DNA from: Turritopsis dohrnii
Lineage: Eukaryota > Cnidaria > Hydrozoa > Anthoathecata > Oceaniidae
Assembly (NCBI GenBank): GCA_027922465.2
Contig: BQMF02000141.1
Coordinates: forward strand, 248,001-312,000
Reading direction: 5' to 3'
Length of the DNA stretch: 64,000 nucleotides
The translations under genes were made by a program, and so were the position numbers. The stretch's first letter is position 1, and every line of letters starts with the position of its first letter. Positions 11,501 through 22,771 of this stretch are shown one piece after another. The notes under the pieces are model-generated. The model did not search any database. It was not told the DNA's origin and saw only the letters and a program-made list of their open reading frames with translations.

Positions 11501-12064
11501 TCGCTAACGAGAAGTTAAACATTAAAGAAAAATGGAGTTTAAACGGATTACTCATGAATCAGGTTTGAAAGGATTGCTCATGAATCGGGTTTAAATGGCT
11601 TACTCATGAATCATCAATGGTTTGTTATTTGGTTATTTCTTTGTGTACCTGTTGTTGTTATTTTAAATGATTGTTGTTTAGCTGTCAGTGAAGATATCGA
11701 AGGACAAGAGTGTAAGATTAGGTGATTGGGAGTCATATCCTCTGTCCGACATACAGTTAAACTATGCAGCATTAGATGCATATGTAAGAAATCAAATTTC
11801 GTTTTCATTATAGTATGAATATAATGTCCTGATGGCATGCAGCTTTTTTTTGCTTATATTCCATATCGCTTTTGCATAATCTTAATATTTTGAGTTTCGT
11901 TTGTGTTTGCTCAAATGCTAAACTGCTTTAAGATATGCTTTGTTTAAATATAAAAATCATGCTGATAAAATGATTTTGTATTTTTGTAACCAAATGTTCT
12001 ATGGAATCATTATCTTTTACAGGCTGCTCTTCTGATATATGAAAAACTTCATGCTGATCGATGA
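2567..12064 (+). CDS. WRN-type 3'-5' exonuclease (exonuclease domain only)
   Basis: Seven exons: 2567-2627, 2900-2931, 3266-3500, 3833-3902, 11436-11562, 11682-11783 and 12023-12064 (TGA). All introns are GT-AG and in phase, giving 222 residues. The product matches stand-alone Werner-type exonucleases such as Drosophila WRNexo, which degrade 3' ends in DNA repair and replication. The DEDDy set is present: D73 and E75 in FDIEW, D134 in NINGDAER, Y203 and D207 in NYAALDAY. Exon 6 carries the usual PLSDIQLNYAALDA segment. No helicase or RQC domain follows, since the gene stops right after the nuclease fold. The start could be M1 or M2. Intron 4 (3903-11435, 7.5 kb) is swollen by nested transposons, yet the flanking exons are intact. 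Exon 1 has a broken copy at 19246. Confidence 0.9.
3994..4115 (+). mobile_element. SINE body fragment
   Basis: About 55 bases (CAACTACTAGTTGCAAGTCG onward) match, in the opposite orientation, the 3' body of the tRNA-derived SINE at 62215-62450, with only a few differences. The tRNA-like head is missing. It ends in ACTTACTTATCTCA-type simple sequence. It lies in intron 4 of the exonuclease gene. The 165-codon open frame at 3905-4402 that includes it shows no recognisable domain and is probably not a gene. Confidence 0.6.
6232..7081 (+). CDS. Harbinger accessory DNA-binding protein, MADF domain
   Basis: Two exons, 6232-6364 and 6456-7081, are joined by a 91-base GT-AG intron (phase 1), giving 252 residues. 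An ATG 33 bases upstream is also in frame. Residues about 5-75 form a MADF-type DNA-binding domain: YPVLFDKSNKEFHRKD, then WKAVADQMG, then FQKLRDRYTRAKK and FMTWLEDYI. An acidic and Lys-rich linker follows, and a C-terminal helical part resembles the BESS-like end of such proteins (AIDNIELAITSLL). In PIF/Harbinger elements the partner protein binds DNA and helps bring the transposase to the ends and into the nucleus. It runs convergent with the transposase, with about 110 bases between stop codons. Confidence 0.88.
7194..8543 (-). CDS. PIF/Harbinger DDE transposase
   Basis: Two exons on the minus strand, 8543-8356 and 8277-7194, with a 78-base GT-AG intron, give 423 residues. The N-terminus is very basic (an RRRRR run). 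A helix-turn-helix-like segment lies at about residues 95-130 (SQRDLAFSFKLGRSTI). The DDE nuclease fold has GALDGKHV (D175), FLVGDEIF (D265) and RARRIIENTFG (E303), so the full triad is kept. The Harbinger signature RMSPERFDQL spans the junction region. Length and layout are typical of the family. It would cut and paste the element between its inverted ends at TTA-like targets. No frameshift or stop is seen. Confidence 0.94.
8780..9393 (+). pseudogene. Decayed transposon-type ORF, HAFTG-NDYT family
   Basis: Two overlapping frames carry the parts of one protein: first ALHAFTGNDYTSAF and a Lys-rich helix, then, after a frameshift near 9016-9040, a block with LPPTRDALLCHCKRVSYVT, a Trp-containing segment and an acidic tail. 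This order recurs in repeat-encoded proteins of cnidarians and other invertebrates as I recall them; the biochemical role is unknown. A second, more decayed relative lies at 32420-33150. It sits in the right half of the TA-flanked element, next to the Harbinger insertion, which may have cut the gene. Confidence 0.6.
9419..9559. repeat. Short inverted-repeat element (MITE-like)
   Basis: The left arm reads GCTATTTCCTTTTCGCACCC and the right arm is its near-exact reverse complement (GGGTGCGAAAAGGAAATCGC). The whole is about 141 bases and would fold into a hairpin. Flanks TGCAGT and TGTAGT are possibly a worn target duplication. Confidence 0.55.
10146..11435. other. Rest of intron 4, low-complexity and repeat remnants
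   Basis: I see no coding segment. At 10540-10690 there are repeated TTTGGCGGA / AATTTATTTTGGC motifs, probably a worn repeat. At 11150-11190 there are copies of TTTCTTCCCG. The stretch ends at the exon 5 acceptor (AACAG at 11431-11435). Confidence 0.5.
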
Positions 12065-13378
12065 GTTGGTGCGCAAAATGTTTTACTGTTGCGTTACCAT
12101 GGTAATAAATCTGTCCATTTCAATGTAATGTATACATCGGTGCTATGTGACATGAATTCGTTGAAATGTGCATTTTAGCAATGCATATCTTTATATTTAT
12201 ATGTATATCTTGAGGAAGTGGACTTTTTTTTTCACGACCAGTACGATCGAAGTCATTCAAATCTTCAAACAGGGCACGTCTCCTTCGTTGAGTTCAGCAT
12301 TTTGCATTTTTTCCTGAGTAAGCAACACACCTTTCCGATTTTTTGGTTACTTCCAGTCCTTTACATGCCCTTTTAAATAAATTCAAGCACTGTTAGAGGA
12401 GCTTATGATACTTTTCCAACTATCAGTGTCAGTTTTAAATCTGTGTTTATGCATTAAAAACCCTGAAAATTATTGTTTCAAGAACCTTTTTGTTTTATCT
12501 TGTTTCTATTTCTATTATGCATCTCCACATCTCTTCACATCCCGTCCACGAAATCAAACCCAATTATAACCAAAAAGTAGGATTTAAGTATTAGTTGAGA
12601 TATATATAATGATGATAGGAACACAAATATTCCATTCACCAAATGGCATTGATAAGATATGATAAGATCTACAGGTTTTTCCTTTTTAACCTTTGCTAGA
12701 TAATGATTTCAGCGTGCTTAAAAACGGAAAGAAGCCTTCATCTGAATAAGAAATTAGTGGACAACAAACAATATTCCCTACTACAAATGTTCTACTTTCC
12801 CAGTGGAAAGTCACAGTAAATAGCCATAAAAGTCTCAAAGTTGGCATAGACTTTACTAAGAGCATGACAACTTGAACTTTGGGAAACAATCCATTTACCG
12901 TAGAAACTTGCAAGTTTGCGTATATGCTAAATTTGCTTCTTTGCTCATTCAAAGTATCTGGCTTAATACTACTCGTGAAATCCGATGTAAATAGTGAACC
13001 AAATCGGAATTCTTTTGAGAGTTTTCGTCGGTTTGCAGCAGTCGCTTATTGCCATGACGATACTGGTGGGTTGTACAACTAAACACCTTAAGTAAAGATG
13101 AATTTTTAGAATTTATTAAATTCTATATTTTTTTTAGAAGTATAATTTATAATTTGGTGCCAGTGATTTTGAAATGATATCGAAAATCTCTAGACATAAT
13201 GAGAAGTGCCGAAAATTTGTGCTATAGTGACTTAAAAGTTGATTGACTAATTTTTGATTGGCTGGATAATCAAATGAAGAAGAACATTCTGTTAAACTTT
13301 TATTTCTACGAGAAAATTGTATGACCTTATTATAGCACAACAGACAATTGAGTCTGTACAATAATTATTTTACATCCT
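12065..13378. other. Intergenic region between convergent genes
   Basis: This separates the end of the exonuclease gene (+) from the end of the membrane-protein gene (-). It is AT-rich, with an AATAAA-like site near 12376. No supported gene, repeat or RNA was seen. Confidence 0.5.
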
Positions 13379-16300
13379 TTATAGCTTCTTTCTATTTTTA
13401 TCAACCTCAGCATATTTTGGTAACATTTTAGAATCTTCAGAAACAGGTGTGCAGTAGTAGTCGCTGTCCTTTTGAACATTATTTTCTGTAGCAGTCGTTT
13501 TGTATGCAGTGATGCTTTCAACGTTTCTTTCTTCATTATTTTTGTTAGTATGAAAATCTTTCTGCAACAAATTGGTGTATGTATAGCTGTAGGGTGACGA
13601 GTCGGCTCTTGCTTGACTGGGAGTAGTTTTTTTCCCTTTATAAGCATATGAGTATTCTCCTGCATCTGTTTTGGGCGTTTTAGCATGGTCTTCGTGTGCA
13701 GCATTACTTTGATTAGTTCTGTTTGATTCGACATACGAATATTCTGCTGGTTCATGTGAAGTGACAGCACCATGCATATATGCAGGATTATGTTGGTCTA
13801 GCACGTTTGATTCAATATGATTTTCTAGTTTTCGGGTATCCTAAACAATATTTAAGATTTAAGATTTTATGAAAAACATTTCAAAGGAAATCATGGGTCA
13901 AGGAGAATTTTTTTTACCTCGTAACCAACAGTTTCGCTTGTGGCATTCTTTTTCCTGGAAGAAAATAAAATGATTGTTTTTATGGGGCTAGTGTCTGCAA
14001 TCTAGCTACCAAGTCATTAGTTTAAACGTCTTACAATTCATCTACCGATTTCTAACTACCTAAGTTTGTGATTGAATCCTTCTTAACTTTGAGCGAGGAT
14101 TAAATTCACGTTATACCTAACCGGGAAAATTAGCTGGTAAGAAATCGTTAGATGTGTACACTCTAGATACCTTCTCTTTTTGACGAACCACACGGTAACC
14201 GAAGTAACGATGATAGCTATGACTAATAGCGTGACTAGCAATCCGACTAATAGTTCTGATTTTGAGGATGATTTTATTGTTCTTGTTGTTCTTGTTGCTG
14301 TTATTGCTGTTGTTTTTGTTGTTCTTGCCATCGTCGATTTTTTATTTGGTGAATGCACATCACTTGTAGTTGGTCTAAATGATGATGGCGATTTAGTACT
14401 GCTTTGTGGTTTCCATTTTGGAAATACTGCAGTGAGATTCAACGGATCTGAAAAATAACATTGAGTGATGGTTGACATTTCCTGGATAATCAAATCATCC
14501 ATGTCCTCTCTCCATACCAAATATCTTATTTTTCAACCGAGAAAAGTTCTGATGAAGCAATTCCCCTGATCCCCCAGTAGCTAATAATACGCAACCATCA
14601 ATAGAAGCAAGCAGAATGACAACAAGGACGGCTATCAATGAAGCAATGAATTTGTTTTTTTTGTGAGAGTTTGTTTAGAAAGACTCTTTGCACAAACAAT
14701 GTGAAAAGTAGTGCCTCGCTCTGAAAGCAAGAGCCAGCTAACATTTATCCTTAACAAATTCGTCGATCAAGAGTTTTGTTAACAGATATCTGATCTTTCT
14801 TTCCTTTGAAATTCATTGTTTTACTGCTTGTTGTGGATTTCATCCGTAACCTCCATTGACGTCACACCTGCAATTCTCATATAATGATTAAGTACTTACA
14901 TGTATTGATTCCTCGGGTTTTGAAAACAAAGCATTGATGATTTTCATCTGTTTCACACGTTAAATTTACGCGAATCAGTAAGCCTTGGATGTTATCCGGT
15001 TTAAAAATCTATCAAGGGAAATTTCATGATTTCAGTGTATGTTGGATATGTTTTCCATGCTATCAGATTTACCAAAAAACTATCAAAGTTTATGTTTAAC
15101 ACCATACAAGTTACAAGTTACAACTTACAAACGAATAAATTCAACTTTCAATCTAAACTCCACATGAACTGCAGACAAAGAAGGGCCTTCTTTTCTTCTC
15201 AATTTGTTGTTTGATATTTTGTTTTTCCTACCTTCAAGAAACCTGTTTCAATATAAACTGCTTCTAAGATTGCTTCCCTGCTGTTAATGTTTATCCATTC
15301 ATTGTGTCCACCTCTTCTATCCCATACTTCCATAGATGTAATAGTGCTTTTAGAACATGCTGTTATTGCAAACAAACCTTTAGTTCCAAACATTTTACAA
15401 CCTATAGTGTAAAAAATACTCAATTTATCACTTTTTAATCCGTTTTAAGAAATGACTTTTCGTATTTCTATGCTATAGTGGAACCTCTAATTAGCGGACA
15501 CCATCGGGGAAACGGATCAGTGTCCGCTAATTAGAGTTGTCCGCCTTTTGGAGGGTTTTGAATTTCGGACTCAAATCTCAGAATTAAACCGTACTAGGGT
15601 GTCGCAAACATAAAATTACGGTCTTAGGCATTTTCCTAAAGACACAGGAACATGAAAGGACACGAGAAAAATTATTTAAACACAACAAACTACTTTTTGT
15701 GAATCGTACAAGAAAAGTCAAAAAATACTAAAAATAACAAAATCAACATCAGAAAAGAAAAAGAAAGCGTTATGAGCTGAAACCGTTACTTTTATTGTTT
15801 AAAAAATACTTGATTGTTTTTGTTTTTTGTTGTTAATTCTGACAATCTCAAGTCTGTCTTTTAGCGAAGATAGAGTAGACCTTTCATTATCATTAAGTTC
15901 TTTTAAATTCGTCAATGAGAATCAGGGCATCGTGTGGTGTAATTTCCTCCGGTTCAATTTCTTGAACTTCATCTTTGCTTTCTGGGTCAGATTCTGGGTT
16001 TTCTTCATTTCCAGACTCTTTATTTACATACTCGCTAACACATTTATTCACGGAGCTTACTTTCCAGTCAACTTCATCGGAATTTATCTCGGAGTATGAA
16101 GTGCACACTTCGATATCAAAATCGATTATATTCCTCTTTTGTCATTGATGAATCAGCAAGTTCATCAAACAAGGCTTTAAACTCTTCATCCCAAACTTTT
16201 TCATCATCATCATTTTGGTACGAATTCAAAACAAAACAAAAAAATGTTTGAAATAGATGGTTTAAAAACACTCATTACTTGTATTTTCATGTCTGAAACC

Positions 16301-18355
16301 AGGGAAAAAATAGGTTTTTGACCATTCCGTGCAAAATATTTTGTCCGCTAAATGGAGGTGTCCGCTAATTGAGTGTCCGCCTTTTGGAGACTTCTTTATA
16401 AGGATTTGACTAGAAAATGGCCGGGGAAAAATATTTTGTCCGCTAATCAGAGGTGTCCGCCTTTTAGAGTGTCCGCTAATTGGAGGTTCTACTGTATTGC
16501 ATAATCATATGTCTTGAAAAGTATACAATTATATATGTTTTGTATATTGAAAACTGATTTTTCCCCATTTTTTAGTTTTGAAAGTTGTTGTTTGGGAATG
16601 TCACAATAATAATCTTATCAATTATTTTGAATATTTGTTTGGTTTTACTATTTCAGGCATATATAAAGCACCAATCAAGAGCTATCAACATCAATGTATG
16701 ATTTGGAAGAAAAATATCAATGGCTATAATAAAATAATTGAACTTTTGAGTCAGAGACAGAAGAAGTATACAATATCAACCATTTAGGGCATTTCTAGCC
16801 ATATATGGTCTTAAAATGATGCAATATTCAGAAAATATTGATTTTCAGAGAACTTCAGAGAATAAGTCATTTGAAAAGAACATATGACCCAATGCTTGTG
16901 AAAACCTCGAAAGACTTGTTGAGTCTGAAAAAACAACTATGATATGCAACGATTTTCCAGTCTATGGATACATTTTTATGGAGAATACATTTCATATATG
17001 AGAGTCAGAACAGTGTACAGAAGTTATGAACCTGTGCTTATGCATAGCAGAACTGAAAAGCTATTGTTGCTCAAAGCAGTTTGTTTTCTATTGTTCTCTC
17101 CATCTCTTATCTATCTCCACCTCACGTTCCCAAAACTCCTGAACTGAATAAGCTGCAACTGTTTAAGTTAAAGATAGAATAAACCCATAACAGCAAACAT
17201 GTTTGAAAAATGTACCTTTCCTCTGGGAACTAAAGTTTTATTCATTGTGTTTTCAAGGAAAAATAAACGTGAAGATATCCTTTTTTCCCGTTTTATATGA
17301 ATGCTTATACTTCTTTAGCTCGCATGAATTTATTGAATGAAAATGTCCGGTTATTCTTTGTTTTCGCTGGTGAAAGGTTCAGCCACAGGCGGTCACAATT
17401 CTTCGGATACTGGTTTTATCAGCATTGAGTATTCTAAAATACTGTGCAGTCATCAGTCAATGACTTGGTGTGTCTGAAGTGTAATGCATCAGGAGTCGCA
17501 CACTTCTCCCTTTTAGGTTACCTCTAAAGGAACTACTTTCTTTCATTGAGCGGATTTTTTTGCCGCAGATTTAGCGACTGTGGTCGTTCTTGTTAATATT
17601 GAATCTTTTTGTGTTCTCAAAATAATAAATGCGCAACTTCTGCAACTTCAACACGTGATGAAAAATTACATGTGTTCCACGTGCTTTTTGTTTCATCCCA
17701 GAAGGAAGTGAATTTCTTCCCGAAATGAGAGTTCATAATTTACTAAGTCAAGACTTTAACCCAACGATCTCTAAACATCACGAGGGATGGAGGGACTAAC
17801 ACATCCCGAGATGAAATTTTGCGTGTCAACACAAAAAGATTTTTTACGTTCCTATGGCGTGTAAGTGGAAGAGGGAATCAAATTTATTTCCGATTTATCA
17901 TACGCAAAGCACACACATGTAAATGTTTTCCAAATCGCCTGTAAACATCCTCTATATTTTTGTCAACGTGTTTATTCTGGTCATATATTGCATTATTGCG
18001 ATTCTAAATGTACTAGTTAGTAAAAGTTTTAGTTTAGTTAATACTTTAATTTCTCTTAAGTCATCTCTTTAATTGAAAAAGAGATGATGGATGTCACAAA
18101 AAATTGTATACCTGTTGCTTCTTTCATATCTCTGTTGCTGTGACATTTCTTTGCTATATTCCCATCCAAGTAAAATGTTCCAAATCCTTTTTCGCATGTA
18201 CATGATTTCCCTTTTGACACTTTTCTGTTCTGATCACATGACAAGCCTTCATATGTGTCTCTTTCTGATCGATTGACCTTCAACAATTTGTTTTGGCATT
18301 TCACTTCACAAACTGCAATCACCAGAAACCATAGTAATAGCATTGATTTCTTCAT
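13379..18355 (-). CDS. Type I membrane receptor-like protein with tyrosine-rich tail
   Basis: Six exons: 18355-18112, 15401-15232, 15008-14900, 14447-14171, 13954-13918 and 13840-13379. All are GT-AG with matching phases, giving 432 residues. There is a signal peptide (LLLWFLVIAVCEVKCQ) at 1-21. Exon 1 then has a CxC and GFGTFYLDG pattern that loosely recalls an EGF-like module. Exons 2-3 encode a Cys-containing region with hydrophobic strand-like alternation and no family I recognise. A Ser/Thr/Lys-rich stalk (about 185-238) follows, then one TM helix (about 239-263, LLVGLLVTLLVIAIIV) and KKR. The tail of about 169 residues carries EYSYVES, EYSYAY, PYSYTYT, YYCTP and KYAEV. The layout resembles animal cell-surface receptors that signal through phosphotyrosine, including hydrozoan allorecognition proteins, but that is by architecture only. 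Intron 1 hosts a pogo-type element. A broken copy of exon 1 lies at 20160-20517. Confidence 0.82.
15476..16494. mobile_element. Pogo/Tigger-type element, deleted
   Basis: Terminal inverted repeats TAGTGGAACCTCTAATTAGC (left) and CAGTAGAACCTCCAATTAGC (right, reversed) are flanked by TA (15474-15475 and 16495-16496). Extra GTCCGCTAATT and TCCGCCTTTT copies lie inside both ends. A minus-strand remnant at 15893-16108 ends in an acidic stretch and ITPHDALILIDEFKRT, like the C-terminus of Tigger transposases. The DDE core is gone, so it is non-autonomous. It lies in intron 1 of the membrane-protein gene. Confidence 0.85.
16497..18111. other. Remainder of receptor intron 1
   Basis: AT-rich. Short open frames here (16578-16787, 16944-17147) have no recognisable domain or splice context. 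Near 17690-17810 there are TTTCTTCCCG-like and CATCCCGAGATGAAA motifs resembling those in the exonuclease intron. No gene supported. Confidence 0.4.
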
Positions 18356-18474
18356 TTGGATTTGTACTAAGCGAATTTTGAATGTAGATGTTAGTTCTGA
18401 ACCCTTCCTATTAAAAACTCGTGTAGCTAATTATATAAGTTAACTTTCTGGCTTTGCTGAAAGGTGGTATGAGT

Positions 18475-19323
18475 AAATACACTTTCAATATAAGTTACTT
18501 TAAATTTTCTGTTATGTTCTGGAAAAATATTCTTGTGTCTGCATGCTTTCTAAAACTTCTATATTTCTGCTAACTGCTACTAAATGTATTAAAGATACGT
18601 ATTCAAAGCTTTTGGTGTTTCATCTCTTCAAGTAAATCTATCACCAAGGAAGCAAAAATTTTTGAAGAAAAACTAATTTTTCGACTGCATTTCTGAATGG
18701 TTAAAATCAAGCAAACACTGGCTTTGTCATTTTCAACATTCTGGTAATTGATGAATCGATTCAAAAGAAATAGTTTTAAATTGGAATATAAAACAGTTAT
18801 CGCAACTTTAATGCATACGAATTAGTTTGTGGATTTAATATCTTAAGATATGTGAAAGAAAAAGTCAACAATCATTTCGTCATTGGTATTTATGTTTTAT
18901 TACGATTTCTCCATCGTAGTTTATGTGGCTTAGTGTAGAGATAAAAGTCGTAAAACCTTGTATGTTGATGATACAAGAGAGAGAGTTGAAATGATTTAGA
19001 CTGTTGCTTCCAATTAAGTATACCTTGGGACTAAATTCTAAAGCTTGAATTTTTTCATCTAGGAAGATTCTCTAAGAACTAAGTGTCAAGTGCAATCTTT
19101 TACTTCATAATGTTTTTAAAAAACAACTATCGACGATTTTAAATTATAATTCTGTTTGTTTTGATAAGAAAAGTTTTAAAAAACTTAACACTGTTATGAA
19201 AGGGATTTGCCGTTATTTGCCGTTATTTAATCCGTTGTTGTTACAATGGGCCGAGAACTTCCAGCATGGATGCTGACGACTGCGAAAATGGATAAGCGAC
19301 TTTATTTTGTGTGTCGTCATTAA
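18475..19323 (+). pseudogene. Duplicated 5' flank and first exon of the WRN-type exonuclease gene
   Basis: The block repeats 2133-2627, with about 290 extra bases near 18510-18800. The copied exon starts at 19246 and reads MGRELPAWMLTTAKMDKR, against MSRKLPAWMLTTAKQDKR in the functional gene. The splice donor is lost: the frame runs into a stop after 25 codons (19321-19323) and no downstream exon copies follow. It may still keep promoter activity. It lies about 0.9 kb upstream of, and divergent from, the receptor start. Confidence 0.8.
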
Positions 19324-20159
19324 TAGTATTCGTTTCGTCGTATCATGGGATCTTTATCCGTCCATAATCGTATTTTTAAGGTTCATCTTCTTTGGTCTTT
19401 ATCGTCGTTACCGTTTATGTATTTTGAATGTTTGTGTTAGTTAGGTTGCTTTCTTGTACTCTGCCTTCGGTTCTCTTTTCGGAACTCGTTCGGTTGATTA
19501 GTCGAAAACACGTGCTTCGATTTTCACTGTACATTTTTTCCGGTATTGATTCTCTCGTCGTTTGTGGTGACATGAAAGAAAACAAACAAAGTTGATTAGT
19601 GGGTTGAGTGTACGTTTCTGAATGTACGTATCACTGGGAGACAACATAGTATCAACCATCCTAATTAAAAATTTTAAAAATAAAATTTCTAGTTGCCCCT
19701 CTGTGGATAAACTTACTTAAAAAGATTAAACCCTAAAAGTTTAGAATACATATCATTAATACAGTTAGAAGAGTGTTTGAAGGCATGCAACCACGTGAAT
19801 ATTTTTCCAGAGCATAACAGGAAATTTACCTTTTTCCTTTTAAACGTCTGGGTAGAATGGACACATAGATGCTTACATATAGCAACCGTTGTCGATTAAG
19901 ATTAACATGCCGGTAAAAATGATGTTTAAAAATAATGAACTGTTACATGTAGAGCTGAGGGTTGCACTATGCTGATGTCAGTAGAAATAGAACTATCGAG
20001 AAATGATCTGATCTGGGAACGAGCAGCTGTTTATTATTAACAAAGCGATCAAACAAAGTAAAAATATGATTGGCTCCCTCGTTTGAGATTATCTCACAAG
20101 AAAACTGCTGACACACTTCTTAATCGACTTCATGATGGTTCATTATCTTTAAGCTTCGG
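19324..20159. other. Intergenic, no feature recognised
   Basis: AT-rich with a few CG-containing stretches (TTCGTCGT near 19330 and 19560). I see no coding region, terminal repeat or RNA gene. Confidence 0.4.
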
Positions 20160-20517
20160 AAAATGTAATGTTCAGAATTAACATCTACATTCAACGTACA
20201 TTTTAGAATAAATCCGAAAAACCACTGACCAAATTAAGAAATCAGTGCTATTACTATGGTTTCTGGTGATTGTGGTTTGTGAAGTGAAATGCCAAAAGAA
20301 AATGGTGAAGGTCAATCGATCAATAATGGACACATATGAAAGATTGCCGTGTGATAAGAATAGCGAAATAATAGATGGGAAATCGTGTAGATTCGGAAAC
20401 GGATTTGGAACGTTTTACTTGGATGGGAATATAGGAAAGAAATGTCACAGTGTCACGTGGGGACGTCGCAATTGGGATCCTTTTACGATCAATTACGATA
20501 AAAAGGAGACATTTTGA
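20160..20517 (+). pseudogene. Inverted broken copy of receptor exon 1
   Basis: The frame LLLWFLVIVVCEVKCQKK... FGTFYLDGNIGKKCHS is a clear paralogue of exon 1 of the membrane-protein gene, on the opposite strand about 1.9 kb away. The shared region also includes some 80 bases upstream (AACATCTACATTCAA). Both initiator Met codons are changed (ATG to ATT and ATG to GTG), the second Cys of the CxC motif is altered (SCRFGNGFG) and the splice donor region has diverged. No downstream exons were found. It is a pseudogene or a captured signal-peptide exon. Confidence 0.8.
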
Positions 20518-20574
20518 ATTTGTATGTTTTGTTGTTTTGATGGTCCCAACATAGTTGACCTATGATCTCACAAA

Positions 20575-20930
20575 AAGGACGTCTATGCGATGTTTTTACG
20601 GCTAAAGATTGACGTCGCTGCGATGTCGTTGGGATGTCATCGAGACGTCTCAATGAAGATATGATTGGGACGTCTTCTGAGATCCCCACTTTGCGACCAT
20701 AGTGTTACGTCTTTGGGATGTCTTGGAAAGACGTCTCTACGACGACTTAAGACGACGAAGGAATAAATTTCAAAATCCTGAGACGTTGTTATAATTTCGT
20801 TGGGATGTTGTCGAGACGTCTCAGTGAAGATGTGATTGGGACGTCTTTTGAGATTCCCACTTCGCGGCCATTGAGCAACGTCTTAGGGACGTCTTGGAAA
20901 CGTCTTGAAACGTCTTGATCAGACAAATTT
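20575..20930. repeat. Imperfect direct repeat rich in GACGTC
   Basis: Two units of about 120 bases (near 20618-20735 and 20802-20920) share GTTGGGATGT, TCGAGACGTCTCA, GATTGGGACGTCTT and the following segment. ACGTCT/AGACGT occurs more than a dozen times. It is immediately followed by a LINE tail at 21080. Origin unknown. Confidence 0.7.
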
Positions 20931-21079
20931 TCCGAATTTTTTTCACCGAACTTAAAATCATCGACGGTTGCAAAACTACAGGACTTTAAAATAAGGAGCA
21001 ACAAATCATGAAAATATTCCCTCACAGTCTAATGAAGCAGATATTCTACCAATAACATCTGTCCATCCGCTGTTTTTTT

Positions 21080-22355
21080 TATTTATTTATTTATTTCATT
21101 ATTTAAAGTCGAGTTTACAAGATAGCTTTAGAGCTAACTACTAACTACGACTAACTACGTAAAAAATACAATAAAATATTAATGGAAAATAAAATTAAAT
21201 ATAACCCAGACCAACAATATAGGTTTTGCAGAGACGACATGGACAAGAAAAGTTTTCAACTCCTTTCAGCACACGAATGGATGTATCGAGACTACTACAT
21301 GCCTTTATGGAAGGAGCTAATACATTCCACAGTTGGGGACCTCGGTAGGAGACTCTTTCAAGACCATAGTTTACGGTCCGAGGAAGCTCACTATGGAAGG
21401 CTCTGGGTTTGCGAATAGAATATGGTATGCATCTGATAGCAAAAATATCTTTCATAAAAATTGGATTTTGACTATTTATTGTTTTAAACATCCTTCAATG
21501 AGATAATAATATTTTGCTCATGCATACCCCTCTGACCCGTTAAATCGCAAAGCTCTTTCAATCAAAAGTCTCATGGCTCTTTCGTGAATATGAGAGATCC
21601 TATTATGACATTGTCGAAGACAAAACATCCAAAGCAAAGGGCAGTAATTAAACTGAGATTTTACGAACGCATTCAACAATCTCTGCAGTTTCCATTGGTT
21701 TAGATAAGGAGTCAATCGAGCTAAAGCATTTAGCTTCCTACTAGCATTCCTACAAAGCTTGCGCATGTGTTCATCGAATCTCAGTTTGTTGTCAAATTCA
21801 ATGCCAAGTATTTTAACTGTGTCAACGCTTTTTATCATAGTTGAGCCTAGATTGATAGTAGTAGGAAGGTTGCTTTGAGGACCTAGTACCATAAAATAGC
21901 ACTTTTCTGCATTTAAACAGAGAAAATTTTTCTGAAACCACGATGTAACAACCTTCATTTCTTTGCTCAATCTAAGCTTCACATAGTCAAGATTTTTGCC
22001 AGAACAATACATGGAATTATCATCGGCAAAATTGCAAATGTCTAAATCAATAAATTCAAATAGATCGTTTAGAAGTATATTAAATAACAGAGGTCCAAGA
22101 ATTGAACCCTGTGGGCCTCCAGCTAGGATATTCAAGAGGCTGCTAAAAAACGAACCACTTTTAACCCTTTGCTTCCTGTGAGATAGATAGCTAAAGATAA
22201 GCAACAAAGCTGATTCACCGAGACCATATTCTTTGGGTTTAGCTAATAGAAGGTCATGATTTATTGAATCAAAAGCTTAACTTAAATCCATAATAATCAC
22301 TCCTACAATATTACCCTTGTCTAAATAACTGCGCCAATGCTCATTATTTGAAATT
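21080..22355 (-). pseudogene. 5'-truncated LINE, reverse transcriptase remnant
   Basis: The minus strand encodes the later RT motifs: GPQGSILGPLLFNILLNDLF, CNFADDNSMYCSG (active site FADD), KILGIEFDNKLRF and a C-terminal region with a frameshift near 21490. An in-frame stop falls in DLS*AFDSINHD near 22277, where the family has Lys or Arg. Copy homology begins at about 22355. The 3' end has an (AAATA)n-type tail at 21080-21100 in element orientation. Dead copy of a CR1/Jockey-like non-LTR element. Confidence 0.88.
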
Positions 22356-22771
22356 GAGAAGAGCAATAGTTATATACAGTATGAATCGAATAAACTGGCA
22401 CTAGATGTGATAGAGCTCTTTGGGCAGACGTATTTCATGTAAAGGTTTTTTACTGCGTACTTCACTGATGGTTCAATTCTTAGGATGCTCTGAAATTTTT
22501 AAAGATTTTCTTAAATTTGTGAAATGTGACATTTGAAGGATTGAAAAACAAGACAAGTTAAAAATATAGCACAAACTTTTCGGTTAACAAACCATTATCA
22601 ACGCTGTACATATAAAAATTTATAAAAATGACATTACATTCTGTTAAAGCTTTATTGGGGCATCTTGTTTTGTTGAAAGCTGTCTAGTATTCTGAAATTT
22701 CATTATCGTTTTCAACTGATAAAGTCATTGCAGAATTTTCCCCATTTTTCTAGGAATTCCTCAAAAACTTA

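Noticed and set aside
14180..14458. Plus-strand hydrophobic 92-codon frame
   Set aside because: Antisense shadow of the stalk and TM exon of the receptor gene.
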